Shown here piece by piece: positions 27,441 to 35,570 of a stretch of 64,000 nt of DNA. The position numbers and the translations under genes were made by a program. Position 1 is the first letter of the stretch; the number at the start of each line of letters is the position of its first letter. Source of the DNA: Plantimonas leprariae (GTDB lineage: Bacteria; Pseudomonadota; Alphaproteobacteria; Rhizobiales; Rhizobiaceae); NCBI RefSeq assembly GCF_008802405.1, contig NZ_VZDO01000011.1, positions 62,001-126,000 on the forward strand, given 5' to 3'. Under the pieces are notes generated by a model, which was not told where the DNA came from, made no database searches, and saw nothing but the letters and a program-made list of their open reading frames with translations.

Positions 27441-28415
27441 TCAGAACTTGCCCGCGACGGACAGGTAGACGGCGTTGCCCTCCGTGCGGTTCTCGACCCC
27501 GAACTCCGGCGCCCAGCTCAGGCTGACGGCGATCGGCTTCTCCTTCGGCCCGAAGTCGAACTTCACCATCGGGCCGACCGAGTAGGAGCGTCCCTTGAAG
27601 CCGCCGAGGCGGTCGGCGATGCCGCCCTCGTCGCTCTCGACCTGGTAGAGCACCGAGCCGAAGATCCCGGCGGAGAACCGCTCCGTGAACGTCTTCATCG
27701 CGACGGCGTCGAGATGGGCCAGCGCGCCGCTGTAGTAGTCGGTGTCCCGGTCCTTCGTGTTGATGTCGATCCCGGCGTTGAGCGACAGGTCGAGCCCGTG
27801 CGGCACGTCGAGGTAGGTGTAGGCGACGGTCGGCGAGAAGCTCCAGTAATTCAGGCCGATGTTGTCGAGCGCGCCTTCCTCCCACTTGCCCGTCGGCGCG
27901 AAGACGTTGAGGCCGAGGGAGAAGAAGTGCGGGCCGGAATGCCAGCCGAGCCGCGGGCCGAAGGCGATGTCGCCGAGCGCCACCTGGTCGGCCTCCACGT
28001 CGAACCGACCGACCGACGCCTCGGCGTCGAGGTACTGGACGGGCACGGACAGGGTGAGGGCGAGCGACGTGCCGGGCGCGATCTCGACGTTGGGCACCCA
28101 CAGCCCGGTGAAGGTCTCGGCGAGGATGGTGGCCTCGAGGCCGGCGCGGATCTCGCCGGCGACGGGCACCTGCACGTCCGCCCCCAGTGTCCCGTGGTAG
28201 AAGGAGGTGGCGGCGTTCCAGTAGAGGCCGGGCGGGGGAACGATGCCCGCGCCCGGGATCGCGAAGGCGCCGGGGATGTAGCGGCCCGCCACCGCCTCGG
28301 TGGCGTTCGCGTGGCCGGATCCGGCGACCGTGAGCGCGGCGACCATGGCCGCCGCGATCGCTTTCGCGGCCCCACCGCTCCCCGGGCGCTCGCCGTGCCC
28401 CGCGCGTCGTGCCAT
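27441..28415 (-). CDS. Outer-membrane beta-barrel protein, COG4313/SphA-like
   Basis: 324 residues with a signal peptide (AAMVAALTVAGSGHANA). The mature protein starts TEAVAGRYIPGAFAIPGAGIVPPPGLYW, the standard opening of the COG4313 family (sometimes annotated as the meta-pathway phenol-degradation porin). Alternating strands and a terminal aromatic residue (YLSVAGKF) support a barrel. It may pass hydrophobic solutes across the outer membrane. A GTAAC element lies 65 nt upstream. FGE follows in the same direction. Confidence 0.78.
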   Translation of the reverse strand: MARRAGHGERPGSGGAAKAIAAAMVAALTVAGSGHANATEAVAGRYIPGAFAIPGAGIVPPPGLYWNAATSFYHGTLGADVQVPVAGEIRAGLEATILAETFTGLWVPNVEIAPGTSLALTLSVPVQYLDAEASVGRFDVEADQVALGDIAFGPRLGWHSGPHFFSLGLNVFAPTGKWEEGALDNIGLNYWSFSPTVAYTYLDVPHGLDLSLNAGIDINTKDRDTDYYSGALAHLDAVAMKTFTERFSAGIFGSVLYQVESDEGGIADRLGGFKGRSYSVGPMVKFDFGPKEKPIAVSLSWAPEFGVENRTEGNAVYLSVAGKF

Positions 28416-28480
28416 GTCTCCCCCGAACGGTCCGATCCGGCTGTCCGGACCGTACGCAGGGGCGGTGCGATGGGAAGGAT

Positions 28481-28491
28481 GTAACTGTTAC
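28481..28491 (-). promoter_or_regulatory. GTAAC element upstream of the COG4313-FGE operon
   Basis: GTAACTGTTAC on the plus strand is a perfect inverted repeat around one T. On the minus strand it reads GTAACAGTTACATCC toward the COG4313 gene. A further half site (GGTAAC) is at 28509-28514. It is one of several similar elements in 28.4-35.4 kb. Confidence 0.6.
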
Positions 28492-28551
28492 GAAACGTGG
28501 GGCCGGGGGTAACAAAATCCCGGAAAACCGGGCTCGCCGATGCCCGTCGGG

Positions 28552-29166
28552 TCACGCGAGCTCCCGCGACCCGACGAACCGCCGACCGGGCGCAGCCTCG
28601 ACGGCCGCTTCGACGAGTCGCGCGGCGATCCGCTCCGCTGGGTTGATTCGGAGCGCCCTTGGGAGCAACGGTTGGACGATCCGGCCGAGGGCGAGGGCGA
28701 CGCGCTCGGCGGGACGGTGCTCGGCCCGTTCGCCCCCGATCAGGCCGGGCCGCAGGATCGTCAGCGACGCGAAGCCGAGCGCCGCGGCGTCGCGCTCGGT
28801 CTCGCCCTTCACCCGCGGGTAGAGGAACGGCGACCGTTCGTCGGCCCCGGCCGCCGAGACGAGCGCCAGCGTCGGCGTCCCGTGGGCGCGCGCCAAGCGG
28901 AGGGCGGCAAGGACGATGTCGTGGTCGATGTGTCGGAAGGCCGCCGCCGAGCCCGCCTTGCGCCGCGTCGAGCCGAGCGCGCACACCACCGCGTCGGCCT
29001 CTTCCGGCAGGCGCTCGAAGTCGACCAGCGGGGCATGGAGCTTGTCGCGCGGCGGGATCGGCCGCCGCACGGGCACCGTCACCGCCGAGATGCGCGCGTC
29101 GCGCAGCGCCTGCTCGAGGACGTGGCCGCCGACCAGCCCTGTCGCGCCGAGAAGCAACAGCATCAT
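28552..29166 (-). CDS. NAD(P)-binding oxidoreductase, atypical SDR
   Basis: 204 residues. The N-terminus LLLGATGLVGGHVLEQALRD is a Rossmann dinucleotide-binding motif (GATGLVG). A short CALGSTRRKAG segment and a YPRVKGETERDAAALGF segment with the Tyr-Lys region follow, as in HTATIP2/YbjT-like atypical SDRs. No transmembrane segment is present. It lies 99 nt downstream of the aquaporin gene on the same strand and probably belongs to that transcript. The substrate is unknown. Confidence 0.75.
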   Translation of the reverse strand: MMLLLLGATGLVGGHVLEQALRDARISAVTVPVRRPIPPRDKLHAPLVDFERLPEEADAVVCALGSTRRKAGSAAAFRHIDHDIVLAALRLARAHGTPTLALVSAAGADERSPFLYPRVKGETERDAAALGFASLTILRPGLIGGERAEHRPAERVALALGRIVQPLLPRALRINPAERIAARLVEAAVEAAPGRRFVGSRELA

Positions 29167-29265
29167 CGCCGAGGCCGGGATCGCCGGGAGCCTTCCCGGC
29201 TCATGCGAGTGCAGTCGTCCACCATCGTGTCCGAACGGCTCGGAGGTTCGACGGTTGCCGTTCTG

Positions 29266-30012
29266 TCAGGAGACTTCCGCCACGCGCTCCTCGACGACGA
29301 TCGTCTCGACGATCCCCGCCGGCTCGTAGAGCCACTTCGCCAGCGCGCCCGCCACCATCGCGCCGACGATGGGAGCCAGCCAGAACAGCCAGAGCTGCGC
29401 GATGTAGGGGCCGCCGGCGAACAGCGCGGGTCCGGTCGAGCGCGCAGGGTTGACGCTGGTGTTCGTGACCGGGATCGAGATCAGGTGGATCAGGACGAGC
29501 GCGAAGCCGATCGGGATGCCGGCGAAGCCCGTCGCCGCGCCCTTCGATGTCGTGCCGATGATGATGAACAGGAAGAAGAAGGTGGTGAGGAACTCCGTCG
29601 CGAAGGCCGCGCCCATGCCGTACTTGCCGGGGCTGAGCTCGCCGTAGCCGTTCGAGGCGAAGCCGCCCGGCACCCAGCCGGGCTTGCCGGACGCGATGGC
29701 GTAGAGCAGGCCGGCGGCGAGGACGGCGCCCACGACCTGCGCCACGATGTACGGCAGGACGTGGCGGTTGGCGCAGCGGCCCGCCGACCAGAGCCCGAGG
29801 GTGACGGCGGGGTTGAAGTGGCCGCCCGAGATGTGGCCGACGGCATAGGCCATCGTGAGGACCGTCAGGCCGAAGGCGAAGGCGACGCCGAGGAAGCCGA
29901 TCCCCAGCTCCGGGAAGGCGGCGGACAGCACCGCCGCGCCGCACCCCCCGAAGGTCAGCCAGAACGTCCCGAAGAACTCGGCGGCCGCCCGCCGGCTTGT
30001 GTCGTCACCCAT
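29266..30012 (-). CDS. aqpZ: Aquaporin
   Basis: 248 residues from the ATG at 30012, which has GGGAGG 9 nt upstream; an ATG at 30069 would add 19 residues without family support. It has six membrane helices and both pore NPA motifs: [14 protein letters not shown] near residue 65 and [16 protein letters not shown] near residue 185. The segment between the second NPA and its Arg matches water-selective AqpZ proteins. It moves water across the inner membrane. It is divergent from the DUF900 hydrolase and shares the intergenic GTAAC elements at 30092. Confidence 0.92.
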   Translation of the reverse strand: MGDDTSRRAAAEFFGTFWLTFGGCGAAVLSAAFPELGIGFLGVAFAFGLTVLTMAYAVGHISGGHFNPAVTLGLWSAGRCANRHVLPYIVAQVVGAVLAAGLLYAIASGKPGWVPGGFASNGYGELSPGKYGMGAAFATEFLTTFFFLFIIIGTTSKGAATGFAGIPIGFALVLIHLISIPVTNTSVNPARSTGPALFAGGPYIAQLWLFWLAPIVGAMVAGALAKWLYEPAGIVETIVVEERVAEVS

Positions 30013-30091
30013 CGCGAAGGCCTCCCGTCCAAGACCGCCGCCTCCCGGCGTCGTCCGTCGATCGGGCATCCGACGCCAGGTCGTCCAGCAT

Positions 30092-30107
30092 GTAACTGTA
30101 ACGTAAC
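30092..30107. promoter_or_regulatory. Triple GTAAC element between aqpZ and the DUF900 gene
   Basis: Three direct GTAAC units at 30092-30096, 30098-30102 and 30103-30107 read GTAACTGTAACGTAAC. The element lies 80 nt upstream of aqpZ and 98 nt upstream of the divergent hydrolase gene, so it can serve either. On the minus strand the flank reads GTTACATGCT, as at other copies. Confidence 0.6.
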
Positions 30108-30189
30108 GGTCGGATCGTGCCCTCGGCCCGCAACGAGCGGGCTTTCCGGCTAGCGTCGCGGGACAACGTTTGCGGCCGGGAGGCAGCGC

Positions 30190-31443
30190 ATGCGCAATCC
30201 GATCCAGATCGCCGTCGCAGTCGCGATGGCATGCGCCGCCTCCGCCTGCGCCGGACGCCCCGACGGCGTGCTGGCGCCGCTCGCCTCGTCGACCACGGTC
30301 GCCGGCGCGTCGGACGTCGACATGCTGGTGGCGACGACCCGCGAGCCGCTCGGCGATCCCGCTTTCCTCTACTCGGGCGAGCGGGGCGCCCGGCTAAGCC
30401 TCACCGACCTCGACATCTCCATCCCGCCGGAAGCGGCCCGCAAGGTCGGCGAGGTGCAGTGGCCGCGCCGCCTGCCGCCTGACCCGGCCCGCGACTTCGC
30501 GATCCTGCGGTCCGAGCCGGTCGAGCTTCGCGACAGCCCGGCCTGGATGCGGCAACACCTCGGGGCCAAGCGGCGGGTGCTGGTCTTCGTGCACGGCTTC
30601 AACAACCGCTTCGACGACGCGGTCTACCGCTTCGCCCAGATCGTCCACGACGCAAACGCCGATGTGACGCCCGTCCTGTTCACCTGGCCGTCCCGGGCCA
30701 GCGTCTTCGACTACAACTACGACAAGGAGAGCACGAACTACTCGCGCGACGGCCTCGAGGCGGTGCTGCAAGCGCTGGCGCGGGACCCGAACGTCGGCGA
30801 GGTCGCCGTGCTCGCCCACTCGATGGGGACGTGGCTCGCGGTCGAGTCGCTACGGCAGATGGCGATCCGAGACGGGCGGGTCGCGCGCAAGATCCGCAAC
30901 GTCATGCTCGCCTCGCCGGACATCGACATCGACGTGTTCCGCAAGCAGTGGGCGGAACTTGGGGAACCCCGGCCGAAGTTCACGATCTTCGTGTCGACCG
31001 ACGACCGGGCGCTCGCGCTGTCCCGGCTGATCTCCGGCAACCGCGGCCGCGTCGGCGCGGTGGACCCGTCGCGTGAGCCGGCCCGCAGCGCGATCGAGCG
31101 CGCCGGGATCGACGTCATCGACCTGACGACGGTCCGGGGTGGCGACCGCCTGAACCACACGAAGTTCGCGCAGAGTCCGGAGATCGTCCAACTGATCGGG
31201 CGTCGGCTGACGAACCAGCCGATCACCGACAGCCGGGTCGGGGTGGGCGAGGCGATCGGCGCGGTCGCGGTCGGGGCGACGCAGGCCGTCGGGCAGACCG
31301 CCGCCGCGGTGATCGCGGCGCCGATCGCGGTGCTCGACCCGACGACGCGGCGCAACCTGCCGAAGGCGGTCGGCGCTGCGGCGGACAGCGCGGGCGCAGC
31401 TCTCGATCCGGTCCTAGCGGCGAGCCGGACGGCGGGCATGTAA
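30190..31443 (+). CDS. DUF900-type alpha/beta hydrolase lipoprotein
   Basis: 417 residues with a lipoprotein-like signal ([15 protein letters not shown], Cys near residue 20). The DUF900 alpha/beta-hydrolase core has [29 protein letters not shown], and the nucleophile motif [20 protein letters not shown] (Ser near residue 212). An NHTKFAQ segment provides the candidate catalytic His. The C-terminal 90 residues are Ala/Val-rich and repetitive, perhaps membrane-associated. The TAA stop overlaps the next GTAAC element. Confidence 0.85.
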   Translation: MRNPIQIAVAVAMACAASACAGRPDGVLAPLASSTTVAGASDVDMLVATTREPLGDPAFLYSGERGARLSLTDLDISIPPEAARKVGEVQWPRRLPPDPARDFAILRSEPVELRDSPAWMRQHLGAKRRVLVFVHGFNNRFDDAVYRFAQIVHDANADVTPVLFTWPSRASVFDYNYDKESTNYSRDGLEAVLQALARDPNVGEVAVLAHSMGTWLAVESLRQMAIRDGRVARKIRNVMLASPDIDIDVFRKQWAELGEPRPKFTIFVSTDDRALALSRLISGNRGRVGAVDPSREPARSAIERAGIDVIDLTTVRGGDRLNHTKFAQSPEIVQLIGRRLTNQPITDSRVGVGEAIGAVAVGATQAVGQTAAAVIAAPIAVLDPTTRRNLPKAVGAAADSAGAALDPVLAASRTAGM

Positions 31444-31494
31444 CAGTTACATACTCTCGTCCGACACGGCGCGGCGGCGGCATGTAACAGTAAC
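31440..31494 (+). promoter_or_regulatory. Two GTAAC elements upstream of the 85-residue gene
   Basis: Copy 1 at 31438-31452, ATGTAACAGTTACAT, is a perfect palindrome and contains the stop codon of the hydrolase gene. Copy 2 at 31484-31494, GTAACAGTAAC, is a direct repeat flanked by CATG on both sides. Both lie upstream of the gene starting at 31563 (111 and 68 nt). Confidence 0.65.
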
Positions 31495-31562
31495 ATGCTC
31501 GCGCTTTGGTTCGGCGTGCCGGAAACCGGGGTCGTTGCTGACTCGACCGCCGGGGGATCGGC

Positions 31563-31820
31563 ATGTCGCCGGAGAGCAGGCGCCGCGGCCTCGCCAAGCT
31601 GATGCTCAGGCTGCCCGCCCTGCGCGGGGAGCTCCAAGTCTCGTTCGCCCACAGCGAGGAGGTTGCGAGCCTGTGCAGCGCCTTCGACGAGGCGACGGCG
31701 ACGCTCGACCGCCTCCGGCGCGAGCGGGCGGCCGCCGACGCGGCGATCCTCGCGGAGTACGAGACCGTCTGCCGCGAGATCGAGGCCGAGCTGATCCGGC
31801 ATTGCCTCGCCGCGATCTGA
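31563..31820 (+). CDS. Small coiled-coil protein
   Basis: 85 residues. Most of the protein is helical and charged (VASLCSAFDEATATLDRLRR, ERAAADAAILAEYETVCREI), suggesting a short coiled coil. There is no signal peptide. The family is unknown to me. It has its own pair of upstream GTAAC elements, which supports it being a real gene of the same regulon as its neighbours. Confidence 0.6.
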   Translation: MSPESRRRGLAKLMLRLPALRGELQVSFAHSEEVASLCSAFDEATATLDRLRRERAAADAAILAEYETVCREIEAELIRHCLAAI

Positions 31821-31836
31821 GGCACACCGCCCCGCC

Positions 31837-31847
31837 GTAACAGTAAC
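31837..31847 (+). promoter_or_regulatory. GTAAC element upstream of the DUF2092 gene
   Basis: GTAACAGTAAC followed by GTAC (31848-31851) lies 63 nt upstream of the ATG at 31911. It has the same orientation and core as the copy at 31484. Confidence 0.6.
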
Positions 31848-31910
31848 GTACTTGTCCGCGGGGACGGGCGGTCGAAGCTGGCGACATCCCAACAGCCGTG
31901 GATCGCCGCC

Positions 31911-32780
31911 ATGATCGAATACCGGAAGCGCAGGTGGACGCTGCCTGGCCACCCGCTGCCGACGGCGCTGGTCGCCGCGATGCTGATCGCCTCGTCGCCT
32001 CCCGCAGTCACGCAGGAGGCGACGCCCGACGCACCCGCCGGGGTGTCGGACACCGCAGCGCCGACGATCCCGGAGGCCGATGTGCCGATGTCGGACGTCG
32101 AGGAGGGACCGCCGATCGAGCCCGCCGCCGTCGCGGCGTTGACCCGCATGGGTGAGGCGATCGCTGCGATGAAGACCTTCGAGCTGAAGAGCGCGACCTC
32201 GGTGGAGATCGTCCTCGACGACGACCAAAAGCTTCTGGTAGAGGGCACGGCCGACTACCGGGCACGCCGCCCGGACCGCCTGCGCGTCGAGATGACGACG
32301 GACGTCGTCCACCGCGAACTCGTCTACGACGGCAGGACGGTGACCTACGCGTCGCCGGACCGGAACGTCTACGGCAGCTTCGACGCGCCGCCGACGATCA
32401 AGGCGATGCTGGAGCGGGCGGCCGCGACCTACGACCTCTCCCTGCCGCTGGCGGACCTCTTCGACTGGGGCACGCCTGACGCGCCGTTCGAGAAGATCCT
32501 GCGCGCCTTCAAGGTCGGCGAGGCGACGATCGGCGGCAAGAGCGCGGACCACTACGCCTTCCGCGCCGAGGACCAGGACTGGGAGCTGTGGCTCGCCGCC
32601 GAAGGCGACCCGCTGCCGCTGAAGTACTCGCTCGTCGACCGCCTCGACCCGGCCGGACCCCGCTTCTCCGCGACGCTCGAGTGGACACCCCGGGAGGCGA
32701 TCCCCGACGACGAGTTCCGGTTCGTCCCACCGGGCGGGATGACGAAGATCGGCTTCCTCAAGTCGGAGGACGGCAAATGA
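31911..32780 (+). CDS. DUF2092 family exported protein
   Basis: 289 residues. The N-terminus has a signal peptide (TALVAAMLIASSPPAVTQ). The mature part has IEPAAVAALTRMGEAIAAMKTFELKSATSVEIVLDD, DYRARRPDRLRVEM and FVPPGGMTKIGFL, all typical of DUF2092 (PF09865). The fold resembles LolA-like lipoprotein carriers, so a role in carrying a lipid or lipoprotein in the periplasm is possible. It overlaps the next gene by ATGA. Confidence 0.85.
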   Translation: MIEYRKRRWTLPGHPLPTALVAAMLIASSPPAVTQEATPDAPAGVSDTAAPTIPEADVPMSDVEEGPPIEPAAVAALTRMGEAIAAMKTFELKSATSVEIVLDDDQKLLVEGTADYRARRPDRLRVEMTTDVVHRELVYDGRTVTYASPDRNVYGSFDAPPTIKAMLERAAATYDLSLPLADLFDWGTPDAPFEKILRAFKVGEATIGGKSADHYAFRAEDQDWELWLAAEGDPLPLKYSLVDRLDPAGPRFSATLEWTPREAIPDDEFRFVPPGGMTKIGFLKSEDGK

Positions 32781-33253
32781 TCGCCCTGCGATGCTTCAAG
32801 ATCCTGGGCCTCGCGGTCGGCACGCTCGCGGTCGGCCTCTCCGTCATCCCGCCGGACGTCGCCGACGCTCGCGGCCGCTTCATGAGCGCGCGGATGGCGC
32901 GGGCCAACCTCGGCGGCCACTACAACGTGCGCCGCCCCTACGTGCGGCCCGGCTTCAACGGCGGCGGGGTCCGATACCGTCCGGGTCCATACCCGCGGCC
33001 GTATCCCGTCCCGGTGCCCGTGCCCGTCCGGCCGGCCCTGCCGTATTACCCGGGCTACCATCCCGTCGCGCGGGCGGCGGTCGCCTTCACCGCCGGCGCG
33101 GTCGTGGCGGGCACGATCGTCGCCTCGGTGCCGACGAGCTGCGAGACGCTGGTCGTGAATGGCATCGCCTACAGGCGTTGCTCCAACGGATGGTACGAGC
33201 CGCGCTACCAGGGCCACGATGTCGTCTACGTGGTCGTTCCCGCGCCGCGTTGA
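32777..33253 (+). CDS. Exported Pro/Tyr/Arg-rich small protein
   Basis: 158 residues from the ATG overlapping the DUF2092 stop. It has a signal peptide (LGLAVGTLAVGLSVIPPDVADA), then a low-complexity RPYVRPG / PYPRPYPVPVPVPV section. A hydrophobic Ala-rich helix follows (AAVAFTAGAVVAGTIV), then a conserved ending with NGIAYRRCSNGWYEPRYQG. This C-terminal motif resembles DUF6515-like proteins that accompany DUF2092 genes. Probably periplasmic or membrane-associated. Confidence 0.7.
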   Translation: MIALRCFKILGLAVGTLAVGLSVIPPDVADARGRFMSARMARANLGGHYNVRRPYVRPGFNGGGVRYRPGPYPRPYPVPVPVPVRPALPYYPGYHPVARAAVAFTAGAVVAGTIVASVPTSCETLVVNGIAYRRCSNGWYEPRYQGHDVVYVVVPAPR

Positions 33254-33263
33254 CGTCCCGCGA

Positions 33264-35267
33264 TCAGGTCTCGCTTACCGTGTCCCGTCCGTCCTTCGCC
33301 GGAGGCGGCAACGAGGTGGCCACCGCCGCGCCGATCGCCTCGTCGGTGAGGTGTCGGCCGCCCGCGTCGACGCTGACGCGGGGGCGCGCGAAGCGGATCC
33401 CGGCCCCGGCGAAGGCGTCGCGGACCCGGGCGTAGACCTCGCGCTGCAACGCGAACTGTTCGCCCGGTACCGCGGTGAACTTCACCCCGACCACCATGCC
33501 GTAGGGCTCCATCCGGCGGACGCCCTGGAACTTCACCGGGTCGAGCAGCGACTTTCCGATTTCCTCGTCCGCGGCGATCTCCGCGCCGATGCCGCGCACC
33601 AAGCGCTTCGCCTCGCGCAGGTCCGTGTCGAAGTCGACGAGGAACTCGAGCTTCACGATCGCCCAGTCGCGGCTCTGGTTGTTGACGACGCCGATCTGGC
33701 CGAACGGCACGGTGTAGATCGCCCCGCGCGAGTGCCGGAGCTTCATCGAGCGGATCGACAGGCTCTCGACGGTGCCCTTGGCGCTGCCGACCTCGATGTA
33801 CTCGCCGATCCGAAAGGCGTCGTCGGCGAGGAAGAACAGGCCGGAGATGACGTCCTTGACCAGCGCCTGCGAACCGAAGCCGACAGCGATGCCGAAGATG
33901 CCCGCTCCGGCGAGGAGCGGGCCGATGTGGACGCCCATCGAGGCTAGCACGACCATCCCCGTCACTGTGACGATGAGGGCGGCCGCGATGGTGCGCAGCA
34001 GCGGCACGAAGGTCTCGATCCGCGAGGCATGCCGCCCGGCATGCGCGTCGGTGTCCGGCGGGACGATGCCTGTTGCGCGGCCGGCGGCTAGGCCGTCGAG
34101 CGCCGCCTCCGCGACCTGCCAGAGAAGGCTGCCGAGCGCCACCGCGACGGCGACGTCGATCATGACGCGGGCGACGCCTTCGCCGAGGCGGTCGGAGGCC
34201 ATCTCCACCAGGTGGACGTCGAGGAGCCGGGCGAGGACCAGCCAGAACGCGATGAACAGGCCGAGCCGGGCGCAGCGTCGCACGGTCGCCCGCCACGGCC
34301 GGACCGTGCCCTCGCTGCCGATCGTCGGCAACGGCAGCAATGCCATCGTCGCGGGAAGCGCCCCGAGGGCGAGAAGCGCCAGCGCGCCGGACAAGAACGC
34401 GGCCGGACCCTCGCGCAGCGCCGAGACGATCGTGGCCGCAGCGATCAGGAAGAGCACCGAGCCGAAGAACCACTCCGCCCGCCGCGACAGGAGATGATGG
34501 ATCGGGTCATGTCCGGAAGCAGGGTCCGACGAGGCGATGGAAGTCGATCCGTGTTCGAGCGTGCGGAAGCGTGCCAGGAGCGCGACCGCGCCCGCCATCA
34601 GGACGAGCCACAGGCACATGCCGAGGAAGAGGCGAGCGTCGACCGGGGTCCCGGCGAGCCGCATCAGGCCGAGCGTCGTGTAGCCGACGGCCGTCACAGT
34701 CAGTTCGGCGGTCACGAGCGCCGCGGTCGTCCGGTCCGCGGCGACGCCGCCGCGCCTGAGCGCCAGCCCGGCCAGCGCGGCGTTGAGGACGACGAACCCG
34801 ACGGACAGGACGACGACAAGGGACACGGCGCGCACCCGATCGGCGACGGGAAAGGCGAGGTGGACGAGGACGCCGGCGGCGACGAAGGAGGCGCTACCGA
34901 GGAACCAGCCGCGAAAGCCGTGTTCCGGTGCGACGAGGCGCTCGACGAGCCGCCGCGCCGCCTGCGCAACGGCGACGAGGACGAGCGAGCAGGCGGCGAG
35001 TGCGAGCCACTCGCGCGGGGTCCCGACCCAAGCCGCCGTCCGGGCGAGGTTGTCCGGCACGAGGTCGGCGGCGGCGATGAGGCGGCGGAGCGTGTCCGAG
35101 GCCCACGTGGCCGCCGCGACCATGCCGGAGGCGTCCATCATGCCGGAGGCGCCAGTCGGGACGGGCGAGCCGTCGGCGGCTTCCTGGGCCGTAGCCATCC
35201 CGGGCACGAGTGCCGCGAACGCGACAAGGCGCGTCGGCCATCCCCGAATGACGTTCGGTTTCTCCAT
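33264..35267 (-). CDS. MscS-family mechanosensitive channel
   Basis: 667 residues from ATG 35267 (MEKPNVIRGWPTRL); an ATG at 35321 is less likely. A signal peptide (FAALVPGMATA) is followed by about ten membrane helices. The MscS core has GIFGIAVGFGSQALVKDVIS (the pore-lining TM3 region), then GLFFLADDAFRIGEYIEVG and VPFGQIGVVNNQSRDW of the beta domain, then a C-terminal domain. The long N-terminal part resembles larger MscS paralogues. A GTAAC element is 78 nt upstream. It is convergent with the DUF2092 pair. Confidence 0.88.
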   Translation of the reverse strand: MEKPNVIRGWPTRLVAFAALVPGMATAQEAADGSPVPTGASGMMDASGMVAAATWASDTLRRLIAAADLVPDNLARTAAWVGTPREWLALAACSLVLVAVAQAARRLVERLVAPEHGFRGWFLGSASFVAAGVLVHLAFPVADRVRAVSLVVVLSVGFVVLNAALAGLALRRGGVAADRTTAALVTAELTVTAVGYTTLGLMRLAGTPVDARLFLGMCLWLVLMAGAVALLARFRTLEHGSTSIASSDPASGHDPIHHLLSRRAEWFFGSVLFLIAAATIVSALREGPAAFLSGALALLALGALPATMALLPLPTIGSEGTVRPWRATVRRCARLGLFIAFWLVLARLLDVHLVEMASDRLGEGVARVMIDVAVAVALGSLLWQVAEAALDGLAAGRATGIVPPDTDAHAGRHASRIETFVPLLRTIAAALIVTVTGMVVLASMGVHIGPLLAGAGIFGIAVGFGSQALVKDVISGLFFLADDAFRIGEYIEVGSAKGTVESLSIRSMKLRHSRGAIYTVPFGQIGVVNNQSRDWAIVKLEFLVDFDTDLREAKRLVRGIGAEIAADEEIGKSLLDPVKFQGVRRMEPYGMVVGVKFTAVPGEQFALQREVYARVRDAFAGAGIRFARPRVSVDAGGRHLTDEAIGAAVATSLPPPAKDGRDTVSET

Positions 35268-35344
35268 TCCCGGCTTCCGATTCGGTCGACGATCCGACCT
35301 TGTGGCCGGGAACCGTCGCACCGAGCGGCCGCTGGCGCCAGCGA

Positions 35345-35355
35345 GTTACCGTTAC
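35345..35355 (-). promoter_or_regulatory. GTAAC element upstream of the MscS gene
   Basis: GTTACCGTTAC on the plus strand, that is GTAACGGTAAC toward the channel gene, 78 nt upstream of its ATG. This is the last copy in the cluster. Confidence 0.55.
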
Positions 35356-35570
35356 ATCCTCCGCCGGACATCGCGGAGACGCTTGCGAAGGCTTGGCGCC
35401 GCGGTGCAGCGAGATTTAGACCATGCCTCGAACAGGCATCACAGGCGGTCGCGCTCGACGTACGCCCGGAAACGCTCGCGGATCTGCGCCCTCTGGTTCC
35501 GCAGTTGCCTCATGACGGGACGCGCGTCGGCTCCCATGACCTCCTCCGCCCGCTTGACGTAGGTCCAGAA

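Noticed and set aside
33001-33030. Tandem CCGTGCCCGTGCC-type repeat as a DNA repeat element
   Set aside because: It lies inside the coding sequence of the small exported protein and encodes its Pro-Val run.
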